From an uncultured Alphaproteobacteria bacterium (GTDB lineage Bacteria; Pseudomonadota; Alphaproteobacteria; SP197): a stretch of DNA of 64,000 bases. The notes under the pieces were generated by a model that was not told where the DNA came from, searched no databases, and saw only the letters and a list, made by a program, of their open reading frames with translations. Within the stretch, counting starts at the first letter, position 1, and each line of letters starts with the position of its first letter. Positions 19,633 through 33,476 of this stretch are shown in pieces. The DNA lies in contig CALSLK010000004.1 of assembly GCA_943787175.1 (NCBI GenBank), positions 1 through 64,000 of the forward strand. Direction: 5' to 3'. A program made the position numbers and the translations under genes.

Positions 19633-19781
19633 GAAACTCACCCTTTGAACCAATCAACGCTTACGGCCTTCGCCCCCTATGTAGTGTAGCCAGGCGATCT
19701 CGGCAAGATCAGCGCCTGGGGACGCATTAGGCCAGATAGAATACAATACCTGACGGAAAGCCCCAAATATGGCGAGGAATC

Positions 19782-20626
19782 ATGCTTGAACTGGTCGATT
19801 GGCACACTCACTGCTTTCTTCATGAACATCGCACGGATGAAGATCGTGCGCTTTGGTCCCAGCGTGGCGTTCTGGGCTCCGGTGAGGCCCTGCCAGAGCA
19901 GCACGATGCCATGATCGACGAGGCCGGGGTTTCCCGGTTTGTCGTGGTCGCGATCCCCAAACATTCCGGCAACCACACGCCGCCGGAGTTCATCGCCGAC
20001 TATGTCGGCCGCTTCCCCGGCCGGGCCGTGGGCTTCTGCTCGGTCCACCCCGATGATGAGGACGCACCTCAAGAGTTCGAGCACGGGCGCTCGGCCTGGG
20101 CCTCAAGGGCATCAAGCTGTCGCCGACCTACCAGCATGTCGACCCGCGCGGCAAGGCAAGCTGGCCGCTCTACGAAATCGCCAGCCACCACAAGGTGCCG
20201 GTGATGTTCCACTGCGGCGGCGCCTATACCGGCAACCTGGAGTTCTCCGATCCGGTCCTGCTCGACACCGTCGCCATGGCCTTCCCCGACCTCAAGATCA
20301 TCGTGGCCCATTACGGTCAGCCCTATATGGAACAGACCGCCATTCTGATGCGCAAGAACGAGAACGTCTTTGCTGATCTCTCCGCGCGCTTTCACCGCCC
20401 CTGGCAACTCTATAACGGCCTGATGATTGCCGAAGAGTACCGGGTGACCGAGCGCCTACTGTTCGGGTCGGACTTTCCGGTGCGCACGACCGCGGCCGCG
20501 ATTGCGGAGTTCCGCGGGCTCAACGACTGGGGTGCGGGTCTGGCCATGCCGCGCATCCCCGAAGAGACGATCGAAGCCATTCTGTTCGAACGTCCGCTCT
20601 CCCTGCTGGGTATCGACCCCGCGTGA
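19782..20626 (+). CDS. amidohydrolase-2 family metal-dependent hydrolase, frameshifted
   Basis: TIM-barrel hydrolase or decarboxylase of the ACMSD/amidohydrolase-2 type. Metal ligands are seen in VDWHTHCF (residue about 8), VMFHCGGAY, IIVAHYG and LLFGSDFP. Two extra Gs in CACGGGCGC near 20085-20088 break the frame and removing them gives ALGLGLKGIKLSPTY; the frame then runs clean to TGA 20624. The corrected length is about 280 residues. It overlaps the CobW-type GTPase start, which suggests a metal-loading partnership. The substrate is unknown. Confidence 0.8.
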
Positions 20627-21640
20627 TGCTGCCCGTCACCGTCATCACCGGCTTTCTGGGCAGCGGGAAGACGACCCTGATCAACCATCTGGTGCGCGAT
20701 CCCGCCATGGCCAACACGGCCGTGCTGGTCAACGAGTTCGGCGAAATCGGCCTCGATCACCTGCTCGTCGAACATGTTGATGCCGCCACAATTCTGGTCG
20801 GTGCCGGTTGCCTGTGCTGCGAGGTTCGCGGCGAACTCGTGGTGGGGATCAAGGCACTGCAGCAGCGCGTCCTTGCGGGCGAACTTCCCGCCTTCAACCA
20901 CCTCCTGATCGAAACGACGGGCCTCGCCGACCCTGCCCCGGTTCTCCATACCCTGCTTTCCGACGACAGCCTGAAGCAGTCCTGTCGTGTGGCGGGGGTC
21001 GTGACCGTGGTGGATGCCTTGCACGGTCAGGAGCATCTGTCGCGTCACAGCGAAGCCCTGCACCAGATCACGGCGGCTGACCGCCTGGTGCTGACCAAAA
21101 CGGACCTCGCCAGCGCGCAGGACCTCCAGACGCTTCAGAAACGTCTGGCCGACCTCAACCCCGGTGCCAGGCTCCTGGCAGGCACCATCGATGGCGCCGA
21201 CCTGCTTATGGCATGCGGAGAGCGCTTGATCCCGGCTCGCTGGCTGCACAGCGCGCCTCGACAGGTCACCGCCACGATCCTTCAAACATCGGCTCCGTCA
21301 GTCTGGAGACGCCAGCACCCCTGGAGACCCACCGGGTGGTCGCCTGGATCGAACAGTGTCATGGCCCAATGCGGGGATCGGACTGCTGCGCTTCAAGGGC
21401 GTCCTGGACCTCGCAGGGAGCTGACGCGCCCGTGGCTCGTGCACGGCGTGCAGCATGTCTTTCACCCTCTGGAGCGCCTCGCAGCGCTGGGGCGACGCAC
21501 AACCGCACCACACGGTCTGGTCCTGATCGGGCACGACCTTGCCGGAATCCACCCTGCAGCGAGAGCTTCGCGGCCTTGGTGCGCACGCTGCCGTCATTGA
21601 CAGGGCAGCGCCGAAGAGGCCTCAATCGCTCCTGACATGA
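20626..21640 (+). CDS. CobW/COG0523 G3E-family GTPase (metallochaperone type), C-terminus frameshifted
   Basis: G3E GTPases deliver metals, often zinc, to client enzymes. The P-loop GFLGSGKTTL is at about residue 8, the metal-binding GCLCC at about residue 65, Walker B-type ETTGLADP near 106, and the guanine motif TKTD near 153. After about 21.21 kb the frame changes several times; SVSLETPAPLETHRVVAWIE, then QHVFHPLERLAALG and the terminal VIDRAAPKRPQSLLT are all readable. ATG 20626 shares its A with the hydrolase stop (TGATG), so the two are translationally coupled. Confidence 0.85.
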
Positions 21641-21662
21641 ACACGATCTGGATGGGAGCCCA

Positions 21663-22570
21663 ATGATGGACGAGATGAACAACGAGGTGGTCATCACCTG
21701 CGCCGTCACCGGCGGCGGCGATACCGCCGGCAAGAGCCCGCATGTGCCCGTCACGCCCAAGCAGATCGCCGCAGCCGCCATCCAGGCCGCCAAGGAGGGC
21801 GCTGCCATCGTCCATTGCCACGTCCGCGACCCCGAAACCGGCCAGAATGCCTTCAAGACCGAGCTGTTCGCCGAGGTCGTCGCGCGCATCCGCGAAAGCG
21901 AGACCGATGTCGTGATCAACCTGACCGGCGGCAACGGCGGCGCCATCTTCATCGACGACGACAAGCCCGGCGAATGGCTGCCCGAAGGCAGCGACCTCAC
22001 CACGCCGGAGGGTCGCGTGGCCCACGCCCTGGAGCTGCTGCCCGAAATCTGCACCCTCGATCTGGGCCTGATCAACTTCGGCGCAAGACGTTGCCTATCT
22101 GGGCAACGACTCGGCGGTCCGCGAGGATGGCCAAACGCTTATGCAGGCCGCCGGCGTGAAGCCAGAGCTGGAGGTGTTCGACGTCGGCCCGATCATGCAG
22201 GCGCGAACACTGCTGATCGAAGAGGGCGTGCTCGATGCTCCGCCCATGTTCCAGCTCTGCCTGGGCATCGGCCACGAACGCGCCAACCGACACCAGGGTC
22301 ATGCTGGCCATGCGCGATATCCTGCCCGAAGGCGCATTCTGGTCGTCTTTCGGTATCTCGCGCCATCAGATGCCCATGGTTGCGAAATCGGTCGCGCTGG
22401 GCGGCAACGTCCGTGTTGGCCTGGAGGACAATCTTTATCTCTCGCGCGGCGTGCTCGCATCCAATGGCCAACTGGTCGAGAAGGCCCGTACCATCATCGA
22501 GGCCATGGGTGCGCGCATCCTGACGCCTGAGGAAGCACGCAAGAAGCTGAACCTGCGCAAACATGTCTGA
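21663..22570 (+). CDS. beta-keto acid cleavage enzyme (BKACE, DUF849), frameshifted
   Basis: BKACE enzymes are Zn-dependent and condense a beta-keto acid with acetyl-CoA to give acetoacetate plus a new CoA ester. [20 protein letters not shown] opens the protein and the zinc-binding [10 protein letters not shown] is near residue 46. The frame breaks near 22083 and again at about 22265-22290, then runs clean through [19 protein letters not shown] to the C-terminus. The N-terminal pattern resembles members acting on dehydrocarnitine, but this is not decisive. It follows the CobW GTPase by 22 nt and precedes a LysR gene by 4 nt. Confidence 0.85.
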
Positions 22571-22573
22571 TTC

Positions 22574-23479
22574 TTGAGTAAACCAACGCCTATCTCGCAC
22601 CTGCCGCTGGGTGCGTTGCGTGGTTTCGAGGCGGCGGCGCGGTTGAAGAGTTTCACCGCCGCCGCCGAGGAACTGCACCTGACCCAATCGGCGGTGAGCC
22701 ACCAGATCCGCACGCTGGAAGAGGCCCTGGGCCAACCGTTGTTCCATCGCGAACACCGCAAAGTTGCGCTGACCGACGCCGGGTTCGAGTTCTGGCGTGT
22801 CGTGCGCGAAACGCTCAAACGGTTGGACCATGGTATCCTGCGTGTGCGGGCTTACGGCAAGCCTGCTTCGTTGATCGTGGCGGTGGAACCGGCCTTTGCC
22901 AGCCGCTGGCTGGTGCCGCGCCTGCACGACTTCCGCACGTTGCATCCCGAGATCGACCTGTGGCTCTACAGTACGGATCGCGACATCGATTGGGACACCG
23001 ACGAAGTTGATATCGTGATCGCACGCGGCACACCCGATACCGAGCCTGATGCCCGGTGGCTGGTGCCGGGCGATCATGTCACACCCCACGCCCATCCCGA
23101 TCTGATCAAGGACCTGGGCGAGCCGGCCATGCTCGCTGAATGCACCCTTCTGCATGACGAAATGGATGAGGACTGGCCCGCCTGGTTCGCCGCTGCTGAC
23201 CTGGGGGAACTCGACCCCACGCCGGGGCCCAGCTTCTCTGACAGCCACCACAGTCTTGTCACGGCCGAAGGTGGCCACGGCGTCGTTCTGGCAAGCTGGT
23301 TTCTGGCCTCTGATGCGCGCAGACAAGGAACGCTTGTCGCGCCCTTCCCCGAACTTGTTGTCGAGGCGCCGGGATATGCAATGACCGTGGTTGAGGAGCC
23401 AACGACATCGGTCATGGTCAAGGCGTTTGCGGCATGGATCGAAGAGCAGTTACAGGACATTCAAAAGCCAGGTTCCTGA
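22574..23479 (+). CDS. LysR-family regulator, GcvA-like
   Basis: 301 residues. The N-terminal winged helix-turn-helix reads ALRGFEAAARLKSFTAAAEE and TQSAVSHQIRTLEE (about residues 10-60), the GcvA/AmpR-like branch. A periplasmic-binding-like effector domain covers about residues 90-295. The TTG start at 22574 lies 4 nt after the BKACE stop with no strong ribosome-binding site, so it is probably translated by coupling. It is likely the local regulator of the amidohydrolase-CobW-BKACE unit; co-directional placement at the end of the unit is unusual for LysR, which is often divergent. Confidence 0.88.
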   Translation: MSKPTPISHLPLGALRGFEAAARLKSFTAAAEELHLTQSAVSHQIRTLEEALGQPLFHREHRKVALTDAGFEFWRVVRETLKRLDHGILRVRAYGKPASLIVAVEPAFASRWLVPRLHDFRTLHPEIDLWLYSTDRDIDWDTDEVDIVIARGTPDTEPDARWLVPGDHVTPHAHPDLIKDLGEPAMLAECTLLHDEMDEDWPAWFAAADLGELDPTPGPSFSDSHHSLVTAEGGHGVVLASWFLASDARRQGTLVAPFPELVVEAPGYAMTVVEEPTTSVMVKAFAAWIEEQLQDIQKPGS

Positions 23480-23783
23480 ACCATCCATGGCATTTCGCAC
23501 CCGCACGGACGGGTGAGAGGGGGTGGATGTTCATTTTTCTGGTTCAACCCCATGCAAAGTAGCTTCTTGTTGATTGCTGGTCGGTTCTGATGCGTGTTTG
23601 AATTGAGCGGTGAGCAACGCAGTGGTTTGAGCCAGTTTGGCCGCAAGTGTCCAAATGCACCAGGATATATTCTTGTTTTGTTCCTATTTTGAATATTGGG
23701 CTTTAGCAAGCTGAGACCAGAGCATCACCGCATGCTGGATCGATTGGAGAGCTGTGAAAGCGGCCTCAGAGGCCACGCGCCGC
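23480..23783. other. 304-bp non-coding gap between convergent LysR and atpC
   Basis: No credible gene is seen on either strand. It holds a small hairpin (CACCCG/CGGGTG, 23498-23515, 6-nt loop) without a T-run, so it is a weak terminator candidate for the LysR gene. AT content is higher at 23560-23700 than in neighbouring genes. No clear terminator follows atpC on the minus strand. Confidence 0.5.
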
Positions 23784-24191
23784 CTAGTTGGCGCGGGAGG
23801 CCTCGAGCATGGCACCGAGCCTTGCGACATTGCCTTCGGCGCGGCGGCGATCGTGATCGCTTTCGGCGTCACGCAGGGTCAGTTCGGCTTCTGCCAGGTC
23901 TGCTTCAACCTGGGCACGGTCGATATCGGTGACCATCACGGCGTCTTCAGCCAGGACGGTGCAGCGATCAGGCAGAACTTCGACAAATCCACCACCAACG
24001 AAGATGCGGTGGGCGATGCTGGCGCCGTCATGCACGTCGATGATGCCGGGGCGGATGGTCGAGATCAGCGGTGCGTGATCCGGCAGCACGCCGAATTCGC
24101 CGTCACCGCCTGGAATCACGACCATATCGAAGGCATCCGAGACCAAAAGGCGCTCGGGACTGACCAGTTCGAAGTTGACCTTGTCCGCCAT
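23784..24191 (-). CDS. atpC: ATP synthase F1 epsilon subunit
   Basis: Central-stalk subunit that couples and can inhibit F1. 135 residues with an intact frame. It begins MADKVNFELVSPERLLVS and contains VVIPGGDGEFGVLPDHAPLI, the diagnostic beta-sandwich motif. The C-terminal helical part is short and Arg/Ala-rich. Last gene of atpHAGDC. Confidence 0.96.
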   Translation of the reverse strand: MADKVNFELVSPERLLVSDAFDMVVIPGGDGEFGVLPDHAPLISTIRPGIIDVHDGASIAHRIFVGGGFVEVLPDRCTVLAEDAVMVTDIDRAQVEADLAEAELTLRDAESDHDRRRAEGNVARLGAMLEASRAN

Positions 24192-24206
24192 GTCTAGTGT
24201 TCCCTA

Positions 24207-26548
<2,342 letters not shown>

Positions 26549-26577
26549 GGGCTATTCCGTACCGGTTCCGACGATCA

Positions 26578-28111
<1,534 letters not shown>

Positions 28112-28112
<1 letters not shown>

Positions 28113-28672
28113 CAGCCAGCCCCTTTCATCGCAAGCTCAAGGCGTTCAAGTTTGGTGCGGATCGAGCTGTCGAGCATGCGCGATCCAATACGGACGACAA
28201 GGCCGCCCAGAAGGCCGGGATCGACCTTTGTTTCGACCGCAACGTCGCGGCCGACAATTTCCTTCAAGGTGCCGCGCAACTTCTCGAGCTCATCGCTCTT
28301 GAGTTCACGTGCCGAAGTCACCTCCGCCGTGGTTTCGCCTCTGTGGGCGGCCAGCAGGCGCAGATAATCTGAAATGACATCATCAAGGACGAACAGGCGG
28401 CGCTGCTGTGCGATCAGGCCAATGGCCCGCTGCGTCAATTCGCTGGCCTTCATGGCGTCAAGAATGGCCGCCATGGCCTTGCCCTGCTCTTCGCGAGACA
28501 GCACGGGGCTGTTCACGAGCCGGCGCATATCGTCCGATTCGGTGAGTGCGGTCAACAAGCCGCGCAAATCCTCAGCAACTGCATCCAGCTGCTTCGAATC
28601 GTCGGCGAGCTCGTAAAGCGCGCGCGCATAGCGGCCTGATAGGCCCGTGACTACGCTGTTGTCGGTGGCCAA
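28112..28672 (-). CDS. atpH: ATP synthase F1 delta subunit (OSCP)
   Basis: Peripheral-stalk subunit joining F1 to the b subunits. 186 residues, intact. It begins [20 protein letters not shown] and the C-terminal part contains [19 protein letters not shown], both typical. First gene of atpHAGDC; the F0 genes are absent here, as is usual in alphaproteobacteria where they form a separate locus. Confidence 0.95.
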
Positions 28673-28850
28673 GAGAGAAGCCCTCGCGTGTGCCCGTTAA
28701 ACATTTGTCAACGTTGGGTTTTTTGACTTGCCGAAGCGCCCTGAAACAGTGCACTCAACCCTTCATCGTCAAGCCGCGGCGTAGGTAACATAGGGATATG
28801 GCCTATGCAACAAGAGTCCGCCCATTGAAGCGCAGTTTCCGGGGCTGCTT

Positions 28851-31052
28851 CTAGAGAAAACTCAAAGGATCAACATCGATCTGGAGGCGCAAGCTGCCTT
28901 TCAGCTGCACTGGAGCAAGCCATGTGCGCAATGCGGCCTGGATATTGACGTCACGGCCGGCCTTGACCAGCAGGCGCCAGCGAAAGCGGCCGCGCAGCAG
29001 GGATAAGGGTGCTGGTGCGGGGCCAAAGGTGTCGATTCCCGGTCCGCGCGGAGCTCTGCGCGCCAGATCCTGTGCCAGAGCGCGTACCTCACTCTCTTTG
29101 GTACCCGAGATCACGATGCCTGCCAGACGGCCATAAGGCGGCATGCCTGCCTCCTCCCTGCCCTCTTTCTCACGCTCGAGAAACCGCTCACGGTCGCCGC
29201 TGACCAGCGCGTGCATGACGGGATGGGCGGGCTCAAAGGTCTGCAGAAAAACCTGACCGGGCCGTTCCTCGCGCCCTGCCCGGCCGGAAACCTGGTGAAG
29301 AAGCTGCCAGGTGCGCTCCATGGCACGGGGATCGCCGCCATCCAGGCCCAGATCGGCATCAACCACGCCGACAACGGTGAGCATGGGGAAATGGTGGCCC
29401 TTGGCCGCAACCTGGGTACCAATCAGGATGTCGACCTCACCCTTTTCCATGCGCTCGACCAAGGCGGCGACATCGGCGGGGCCCATCAGGGTGTCGGAAG
29501 CCATGATTTCCATCGCCGCATCGGGGAATCGCTCAGCAACTTCTTCGGCGAGTCGCTCGACGCCCGGTCCGCAAGCCACCAGCGAATCGGGGGTCTGGCA
29601 TTCCGGACAGGCTTCGGGGCGGGGCGACCAGATACCGCAATGATGGCATTGCAGGCGACCGCGATGGCGATGCTCCACCAGCCAGGCCGAACAATTGGGA
29701 CAGGCCAGGCGGTGACCGCAGGTCCGGCAAAGAGTGAGCGGGGCATAACCCCGGCGATTGAGATAGAGCAGGCTTTGCTCGCCTGCCTCCAGAGCGGCGG
29801 TGAGCGCATCGGCCAGACGGGGCGAAAGCCACTTTCCCCGTTCAGCACCTTCCTTGGTCATATCGACGGCGCGGACTTCCGGCATGGCGGCACCGGCATG
29901 GCGCACGGGAAGGTCAAGCCTGCGATAACGCCCGCGATCGACATTGACGAGTGTTTCGAGCGACGGCGTAGCCGAACACAGAACAATAGGGACCGATTCG
30001 AGACTGGCACGCAGCACCGCCATGTCGCGGGCGTTGTAACAGACGCCGTCATCCTGCTTGAACGAGCCGTCATGCTCCTCATCGACAACGATCAGGCCCA
30101 GTTCACGGAAAGGCAGAAAGAGGGCCGAGCGGGCGCCGACGACCACCCGCACCTCGCCGGTTGCCACACCGCGCCAGACATCACGACGCTGACGCCGTGC
30201 CACACCGGAATGCCAGACCGCGGGCGGCGCGTTGAAGCGCGCTTCGAATCGGGCCAGGAACTGGGCGCTGAGCGCAATCTCGGGCAGCAGGACCAGAACC
30301 TGCTGCCCGCTGCGCAGGGCTCTGGCAATGGCATCAAAATAGACTTCCGTCTTGCCCGAGCCGGTGACGCCCTCGAGCAGGATGGCTTCGTAAACCTGCT
30401 TGTCGACGGCATCGCCCAGCGAGGCAGCAGCAGTTTCCTGATCGCCGGACAGATTCGGCCCCTCAACCTGGGCATCGGGCGGCGGAACGGCGCGGCGTGC
30501 GGGCAGAATGACTTCTTCAAGCGCACCGGCGTTCTGCAGCCCCTTGGGCACAGAGATGCCGACACCGGCCAGATGCGCGATCTCCTTGGGCGTGCGTGCC
30601 AAACCGTCAGCCATGATCTCGAGCACACGACGGCGGGCCGGAGTCAGGCGCTCCGGCGGCTCGCCCGCCAGACGCAGGGCGCGGATGGGTGCGGGGGGTT
30701 CAAGCGCTTCGGGCATGCGCAGGATCATGCGCAGCACAGAGCTTTCGGCACTGACCGTGTAGCGCGCAACCCAGGAGACAAAGGTGCGCATGGTTTCAGT
30801 CAGCGGCGGCACGTTCTTGATCTCGCTGATAGGGCGCAGCTTGGCGACATCGACGTCGCCGGAGCCTTCTCCCCACACGACGCCGGTGACTTCACGCACG
30901 CCCAACGGCACGCGCACGATCGCACCCAGCGGCACCTCGAGGTCTTCGGGCACGGCATAGTCATAGGGACCCGGCACCGGCAGGGGCAGGAGAACCTGTA
31001 CCGTGCGGGGCGGCGCGAAGAGGCCCGGTGATGTGGTATCGCTGTCTGGCAT
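28851..31052 (-). CDS. priA: primosomal replication helicase N'
   Basis: PriA reloads the replisome at stalled forks. 733 residues, normal length and intact. Walker A is GVTGSGKTEV at about residue 229 and Walker B is VVDEEHDGS. Eight zinc-binding Cys occur in pairs (CRTCG, CPNC, CHHC, CPEC) at about residues 440-490. The helicase C-lobe includes GTQVAAKGHHFPMLT. It lies upstream of atpH on the same strand with a 178-bp gap that probably holds the atp promoter; I could not identify a convincing -35/-10 pair there. Confidence 0.96.
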   Translation of the reverse strand: MPDSDTTSPGLFAPPRTVQVLLPLPVPGPYDYAVPEDLEVPLGAIVRVPLGVREVTGVVWGEGSGDVDVAKLRPISEIKNVPPLTETMRTFVSWVARYTVSAESSVLRMILRMPEALEPPAPIRALRLAGEPPERLTPARRRVLEIMADGLARTPKEIAHLAGVGISVPKGLQNAGALEEVILPARRAVPPPDAQVEGPNLSGDQETAAASLGDAVDKQVYEAILLEGVTGSGKTEVYFDAIARALRSGQQVLVLLPEIALSAQFLARFEARFNAPPAVWHSGVARRQRRDVWRGVATGEVRVVVGARSALFLPFRELGLIVVDEEHDGSFKQDDGVCYNARDMAVLRASLESVPIVLCSATPSLETLVNVDRGRYRRLDLPVRHAGAAMPEVRAVDMTKEGAERGKWLSPRLADALTAALEAGEQSLLYLNRRGYAPLTLCRTCGHRLACPNCSAWLVEHRHRGRLQCHHCGIWSPRPEACPECQTPDSLVACGPGVERLAEEVAERFPDAAMEIMASDTLMGPADVAALVERMEKGEVDILIGTQVAAKGHHFPMLTVVGVVDADLGLDGGDPRAMERTWQLLHQVSGRAGREERPGQVFLQTFEPAHPVMHALVSGDRERFLEREKEGREEAGMPPYGRLAGIVISGTKESEVRALAQDLARRAPRGPGIDTFGPAPAPLSLLRGRFRWRLLVKAGRDVNIQAALRTWLAPVQLKGSLRLQIDVDPLSFL

Positions 31053-31165
31053 CCGCTACACTTTGCCATGGCTTGGCGTCGCCGCAATGCGCGCGGGATA
31101 AAATGGCCAAAACGAATGACCTGTAACGAAACGATGATCAGCAACTCTGGAACGCGGGACCACCC

Positions 31166-31822
31166 ATGAAGTTTTTTGTCGATACAGCCGATACGGACGA
31201 AATCCGCGACCTCGCGGCAACCGGCATGGTGGATGGCGTCACCACCAATCCCTCGCTGGTCGCCAAGAGCGGGCGCGACTTCATGGAAGTCCTGAAGGAA
31301 ATCTGCGAGATCGTGGACGGCCCCGTCAGTGCCGAAGTCACTGCGACCGATCACGAAACCATGCTGGCCGAGGGCCGCAAGCTCGCCAAGGTCGCCTCCA
31401 ATGTAACGGTGAAGGTGCCGCTGACCTGGGATGGCCTGAAAACCTGCCGCGCGTTGAGCGATGCCGGCACGCAGGTCAATGTGACGCTCTGTTTCTCTGC
31501 CAATCAGGCGCTGCTGGCCGCCAAGGCCGGCGCCACGTTCATCTCGCCCTTTGTCGGACGCCTAGACGATCTGGGCCTGGACGGCATGGAACTGATCAGC
31601 GAAATCCGCACGATCTATGACAACTATCCGGCCCTTTCGACCGAAATTCTGGTTGCCTCGATCCGCACGCCGATTCACCTCAAGCAATCGGCCCTGATCG
31701 GCGCGGATGTTGCGACCCTGCCACCTGACGTGCTGCGCAAGCTTGCCAACCACGTGCTGACTGATAAGGGTCTGGAAGCCTTTCTGGCGGACTGGCAGAA
31801 AACCGGCCAGGCGATCCTCTAG
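31166..31822 (+). CDS. fsa: short transaldolase / fructose-6-phosphate aldolase family
   Basis: Class I aldolase fold of 218 residues, the short TalC/FSA type rather than the long TalB type. It begins [17 protein letters not shown]; the Schiff-base lysine is Lys83 in [12 protein letters not shown]. In alphaproteobacteria this type usually acts as transaldolase in the non-oxidative pentose phosphate pathway; aldolase activity cannot be excluded. It is divergent from priA and 14 nt upstream of the DUF484 gene. Confidence 0.92.
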   Translation: MKFFVDTADTDEIRDLAATGMVDGVTTNPSLVAKSGRDFMEVLKEICEIVDGPVSAEVTATDHETMLAEGRKLAKVASNVTVKVPLTWDGLKTCRALSDAGTQVNVTLCFSANQALLAAKAGATFISPFVGRLDDLGLDGMELISEIRTIYDNYPALSTEILVASIRTPIHLKQSALIGADVATLPPDVLRKLANHVLTDKGLEAFLADWQKTGQAIL

Positions 31823-31836
31823 GCCCAGGACAAGGC

Positions 31837-32556
31837 ATGGCAACCAAACCCGAATCAGCCGCTGCTCCCCAATCGGACATGCCGTCGGCCGAACGGGTTG
31901 AAGCCTTTCTGCGCGACAACCCTGAGTTCCTGGCCCAACGACCCGAACTGATGGATGTTCTGGCACCGCCGCAGCATGACCACGGCGACAACGTTGCCGA
32001 CTGGCAGGCGTTCCTGATCGAGAGATTGCGCAACGATGCCTGTGATGCGCGCGATCAGGAGAACCATTTGGTCGAGCAGACAAGGCGGGATCGCTCGCTG
32101 CAGGATCGCATCCATGCCGGTGCGCTGGTCATGATCGGCGCTGTGGATCTTGATCACCTGGTCGAAATCGTAACCTCTGATCTTGCCATTCTTCTGGGTG
32201 TGGATGTCGTTATGCTGGCGGTCGAGACGACCTGCCCCGGCGGTCAGGCACAGGTCATCTGTGGCGTGCGATGTGTTGTTGAAGGCACGGTCGAGCGCCT
32301 GATGGAAGCTGACCACGATGTCATTGCGCGGTCACCGGCTGTGGCCGATGAGGGGCTTTTCATGGGTGCCTCCACGCTGGTGCAGTCAGAGCTTCTGGCA
32401 CGCTTTGGCGGTGACGACGGATTGCCGTTTGGTGTCCTGGCGCTGGGCTCGCGCCATGATGATCATTTCCAGCAGGGAGCGCCGGTGGATCTTTACCGGT
32501 TCCTTGCAGCCGTGCTGGAGCGCTGCCTGCGCAAGAAACTTGGGTTGGCGCTCTGA
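31837..32556 (+). CDS. DUF484 family protein
   Basis: 239 residues. The N-terminal motif AERVEAFLRDNPEFLAQRPE is the DUF484 signature (short helical segment followed by a GAF-like domain, about residues 95-235). The family is consistently found next to xerC, and here it precedes xerC by 5 nt. A regulatory or accessory role in recombination has been suggested only from this neighbourhood; no catalytic motif is visible. Confidence 0.88.
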   Translation: MATKPESAAAPQSDMPSAERVEAFLRDNPEFLAQRPELMDVLAPPQHDHGDNVADWQAFLIERLRNDACDARDQENHLVEQTRRDRSLQDRIHAGALVMIGAVDLDHLVEIVTSDLAILLGVDVVMLAVETTCPGGQAQVICGVRCVVEGTVERLMEADHDVIARSPAVADEGLFMGASTLVQSELLARFGGDDGLPFGVLALGSRHDDHFQQGAPVDLYRFLAAVLERCLRKKLGLAL

Positions 32557-32561
32557 CCGCC

Positions 32562-33476
32562 GTGACCACGACACTCGAATCGGCTGTTGCAGCCTGGCGC
32601 GAACAACTCATCAGTGAACGGCGGGCATCCCAACATACGGTGCATGCCTATCAGCGCGATCTCGACGGATTCCTGGTCTTCCTGACTGGACATCTGGGTG
32701 CGGAACCATCGATCGATACCCTGCGCGACCTCAACACCGCCGACTTCCGGTCCTGGCTGGCCAGCCGCACACAGAAGGGCCTGGCCAAGAGTTCGACCGC
32801 GCGGGCGCTGTCGGCGGTCAAAAGCCTGTTTCGCTATCTCGACCGCGAAAACCTGGTATCGAATCCAGCAGCCACCTCCATGCGTGCTCCCAAGCTGCCC
32901 AGGCAGGTGCCGCGCCCGCTGACGACCGACGATACAACCGATGTCCTGGCACTGGCCGATGATTCCGATCAGGCGCCCTGGGTCACGGCACGCGACCTGG
33001 CGTTGCTGCTGCTGCTTTATGGCGGCGGTCTGCGCATCGGTGAGGCACTGAGCCTGGATGTCGGCACCATCCGGCAGGCTGGTGATGCCATGCGTATTCT
33101 GGGCAAAGGCAACAAGGAACGCGTCGTGCCGCTGCTCCCGCGTGTGCGCGATGCGATCGAGACTTATCTGGCGCAACGCCCGGACGGCAGCCCCGCAGCG
33201 TCACCCCTGTTCATCGGTGTGCAGGGCAAACGGCTGAACCCGGGCGTCGTACAACGCAGGTTCCGTGACTTACGTACCATGTTGGGCCTGCCGGAATCAG
33301 CGACACCGCATGCCCTGCGCCACAGCTATGCGACCCACCTGCTGGGGCGCGGCGCGGATTTGCGCACCATTCAGGAACTGCTGGGCCATGCCAGCCTGTC
33401 GACGACACAGCGTTACACCGACGTCGATGCCGAGGGCCTGCTGGAGGTCTATCGCAACGCGCACCCACGCGCCTGA
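32562..33476 (+). CDS. xerC: site-specific tyrosine recombinase XerC
   Basis: Resolves chromosome dimers at dif with XerD. 304 residues. All catalytic residues are present: Arg158 (GGGLRIGE), Lys182 (GKGNKER), His250 and Arg253 (HALRHSYATH), His276 (LGHASLS) and Tyr285 (RYTDVD). It starts with GTG at 32562. Its 3' end overlaps the convergent MFS gene by 28 nt. The priA-fsa-DUF484-xerC context marks it as the housekeeping enzyme, not a mobile-element integrase. Confidence 0.95.
   Translation: MTTTLESAVAAWREQLISERRASQHTVHAYQRDLDGFLVFLTGHLGAEPSIDTLRDLNTADFRSWLASRTQKGLAKSSTARALSAVKSLFRYLDRENLVSNPAATSMRAPKLPRQVPRPLTTDDTTDVLALADDSDQAPWVTARDLALLLLLYGGGLRIGEALSLDVGTIRQAGDAMRILGKGNKERVVPLLPRVRDAIETYLAQRPDGSPAASPLFIGVQGKRLNPGVVQRRFRDLRTMLGLPESATPHALRHSYATHLLGRGADLRTIQELLGHASLSTTQRYTDVDAEGLLEVYRNAHPRA

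Noticed and set aside
23498-23515. Hairpin after the LysR gene as an intrinsic terminator
   Set aside because: The stem is only 6 bp and no T-run follows on either strand.
29211-31031. A 606-codon open frame on the plus strand opposite priA
   Set aside because: Shadow of the intact priA; no domain, no upstream signals.
32562-33476. Tyrosine recombinase as an integrase of a mobile element
   Set aside because: It sits with DUF484 and other housekeeping genes, has XerC-like length and motifs, and no attachment repeats or phage genes are nearby.
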